Origin: Methylocystis rosea
GTDB taxonomy: Bacteria; Pseudomonadota; Alphaproteobacteria; Rhizobiales; Beijerinckiaceae
DNA length: 64,000 nucleotides
Assembly: GCF_003855495.1 (NCBI RefSeq)
Contig: NZ_CP034086.1
Span: 434,001-498,000, forward strand
Direction: 5' to 3'
A model generated the notes under the pieces. That model did no database searches, was not told the DNA's origin, and saw only the letters and a list, made by a program, of their open reading frames with translations. This document shows positions 62,148-64,000 of this stretch, piece by piece. The first letter of the stretch is position 1. Every line of letters begins with the position of its first letter. Made by a program: the position numbers and the translations under genes.

Positions 62148-64000
62148 TCATTCCGCGGGCGGCAGCGCCGGCGCAGGCTCGGCCGCTTCGGCGCCGCGCT
62201 GCTCGATGATGAGCTCGTCGCGCCCGCCCGCGACGGCGCGGAACTTGGACATCGCAGCGCCGGTGCCGGCCGGAATGAGCCGGCCGACGATGACGTTCTC
62301 CTTGAGGCCGACGAGCGGGTCGATCTTGCCGTTGACGGCGGCCTCGGTGAGGACGCGGGTCGTCTCCTGGAAGGAGGCGGCCGAGAAGAAGGAACGCGTC
62401 TGCAGCGAGGCCTTGGTGATGCCGAGAAGCACCGGCGTGCCATGCGCAGGCTTGCCGCCATTCTCGAGCGCCTTGGCGTTCGCTTCCTCGAGCTCCAGCT
62501 TGTCGACCTGCTCGCCTTCGAGGAAGCCGGTGTCGCCCGGATCGACGATGTCGATCTTCTGCAACATCTGACGCACGATCACTTCGATGTGCTTGTCGTT
62601 GATGTTGACGCCCTGCAGCCGGTAGACCTCCTGGATCTCGTTGACGAGGTAAGCCGCAAGCTCCTCCACGCCCTTGATCGCCAGAATGTCATGCGGCGCC
62701 GGATTGCCGTCGACGATGTAATCGCCCTTCTCGACGACGTCGCCATCCTGAAGATGGATATGCTTGCCCTTCGGGATCAGATATTCGACCGGATCCGCGC
62801 CTTCCTCGGTCGGCGTGATGGTGATGCGCTGCTTGTTCTTGTAGTCCTTGCCGAAGGCGACCGTGCCGGAGATTTCCGCGATGATCGCGTGATCTTTCGG
62901 ACGGCGCGCTTCGAAAAGCTCCGCGACGCGCGGCAGACCGCCGGTGATGTCGCGGGTCTTGGCGCTCTCCACCGAAATACGCGCGACAATGTCGCCGGCC
63001 TTCACCGTCGAGCCCGGTTCGACGGCGATGATCGAGTCGACGGGCAGCAAGTAGCGAGCGTCGCCGCCGCGGGCCAGCTTGACGATCTTGCCGTCGGCGC
63101 CCTTGATCAGGATCGAGGGCTTCAGGCTCGCCGAACGCAGGTTGAGGCGGTAGTCCATGACCATGCGCTTGGTGATGCCGGTCGATTCGTCGACCGTCTC
63201 CGACATCGATTGCCCTTCGACGAGTTCCTCGAAGCCGATGACGCCGTCGACTTCGCTGATGATCGGACGCGTGTAAGGGTCCCACTCGGCCAGTCGCTGG
63301 CCGCGCTTCACCTTGTCGCCCTCGTCGACCTTCATTTTGGCGCCATAGAGAAGGCGGTTCACCGCCCGCTCCTCGCCATTCGGGCCGAGGATCACGATGG
63401 CGACGTTACGCGCCATGACAATGAGATCGCCGTCCGAGTTGCGGGCGAGATGGCGATTGCGCACATGCACCTTGCCCTCAAAGTTCGACTCGATGAAGGA
63501 CTGGTCAGCCAGCTGCGCCGCGCCGCCGATATGGAAGGTGCGCATGGTGAGCTGCGTGCCCGGCTCCCCGATCGACTGCGCCGCGATGACGCCGACGGCT
63601 TCGCCCATGTTGACGGGCGTGCCGCGCGCGAGATCGCGTCCATAGCACTTGCCGCAGACGCCGTTCTTAGCCTCGCAGGTCAGGACCGAGCGGATCTTCA
63701 CCTCCTGAATGCCGGCGGCGTTGATCGCGTCGATGTGCTGCTCCTGAATCATCTCGCCGGCCGGCACGATCACGGTCTTGCCGTCCTGCGACATCAGAGG
63801 CTCCGCCGCGGTGCGGCCGAGGATGCGCGACGTCAGCGAGGCGACGACCTGTCCCGCGTCGATGATCGCGCGCATGCGGATGCCGTTTTGGGAGCCGCAG
63901 TCGGTCGATGAGATGATGGAATCCTGCGCGACGTCAACGAGGCGGCGCGTGAGATAGCCCGAGTTCGCCGTCTTCAACGCCGTGTCGGCGAGACCCTTGC
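62148..64000 (-). CDS. rpoC: DNA-directed RNA polymerase beta' subunit, C-terminal part
   Basis: About 617 residues are in the window; the gene continues past the right edge. The reading frame is open to 64000 (the upstream residues read [20 protein letters not shown]). The trigger-loop helix [19 protein letters not shown] (about 120 residues in), the zinc-ribbon cysteines ([13 protein letters not shown]) and the C-terminal [13 protein letters not shown] are conserved. The catalytic NADFDGD lies outside the window. The last 20 residues are an alphaproteobacterial Ala/Pro/Glu tail. Confidence 0.96.
   Translation of the reverse strand, partial: KGLADTALKTANSGYLTRRLVDVAQDSIISSTDCGSQNGIRMRAIIDAGQVVASLTSRILGRTAAEPLMSQDGKTVIVPAGEMIQEQHIDAINAAGIQEVKIRSVLTCEAKNGVCGKCYGRDLARGTPVNMGEAVGVIAAQSIGEPGTQLTMRTFHIGGAAQLADQSFIESNFEGKVHVRNRHLARNSDGDLIVMARNVAIVILGPNGEERAVNRLLYGAKMKVDEGDKVKRGQRLAEWDPYTRPIISEVDGVIGFEELVEGQSMSETVDESTGITKRMVMDYRLNLRSASLKPSILIKGADGKIVKLARGGDARYLLPVDSIIAVEPGSTVKAGDIVARISVESAKTRDITGGLPRVAELFEARRPKDHAIIAEISGTVAFGKDYKNKQRITITPTEEGADPVEYLIPKGKHIHLQDGDVVEKGDYIVDGNPAPHDILAIKGVEELAAYLVNEIQEVYRLQGVNINDKHIEVIVRQMLQKIDIVDPGDTGFLEGEQVDKLELEEANAKALENGGKPAHGTPVLLGITKASLQTRSFFSAASFQETTRVLTEAAVNGKIDPLVGLKENVIVGRLIPAGTGAAMSKFRAVAGGRDELIIEQRGAEAAEPAPALPPAE

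Noticed and set aside
1..64000. CRISPR array, tRNA/rRNA genes, prophage or IS transposase
   Set aside because: No regular spacer-repeat structure, cloverleaf sequence, integrase or transposase reading frame was seen on either strand.

Overview
The window is GC-rich, densely coded alphaproteobacterial DNA. The gene families (hopanoid transporter HpnN, the aerobic-type CobK/CobQ/BluB cobalamin genes, an HWE histidine kinase, a single-chain indolepyruvate oxidoreductase) suggest a Hyphomicrobiales (Rhizobiales) member, possibly of the Methylocystis/Beijerinckiaceae kind. No methane- or methanol-oxidation gene lies in the window, so the genus is inference. No rRNA, tRNA, CRISPR array, IS element or prophage was recognised.

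Layout. 1-2 kb: the N-terminus of an acyl-CoA ligase and a DUF1007-NicO metal-efflux pair. 2.3-5.8 kb: indolepyruvate:ferredoxin oxidoreductase. 6-10 kb: a translationally coupled cobalamin operon, cobK-cobQ-cobD-bluB, preceded by a nested palindromic repeat. 10.4-19.5 kb: a four-gene MdtABC-type RND efflux operon with its outer-membrane lipoprotein. 19.7-26 kb: a DUF2147 protein, hpnN, a DUF1624 membrane protein overlapping ccdA, and a Bax-inhibitor-1 homologue. 26-36 kb: accessory genes, including a membrane-anchored periplasmic protein of unknown family, a lytic transglycosylase, an Ala/Pro-rich single-pass protein with a triplicated motif, a tryptophanase with a possible leader peptide, a methyltransferase and a PAS/GAF/HWE kinase. 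36.7-39.5 kb: a HAD phosphatase and a porin-like protein.

39.7-51 kb is the most interesting block. A SulP anion transporter lies just upstream of six hyf-like genes (hyfB-C-E-F-G-I). The large subunit lacks the hydrogenase Ni-binding cysteine pairs and no ferredoxin subunit is encoded. A divergent OmpR-type two-component system sits next to it, with GAAACACT repeats in the shared promoter region. I read this as a proton- or ion-coupled redox complex tied to anion, perhaps bicarbonate, transport; that function is inferred.

51-57 kb: an Lrp regulator divergent from an ornithine cyclodeaminase/amidinotransferase-fold pair (possible arginine to ornithine to proline route), an AhpC-type peroxiredoxin with two small neighbours, a lipoprotein, a YedK/HMCES protein and a GNAT enzyme. 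57-61 kb resembles a stress island: a PRPP synthase paralogue, an alpha/beta hydrolase, an HPF/RaiA-like gene, an APH-fold kinase-like protein and a phosphoribosyltransferase. Two of these five (PRPP synthase and HPF) are frameshifted. 61-64 kb: an L,D-transpeptidase, yidD and the 3' end of rpoC with a clear terminator.
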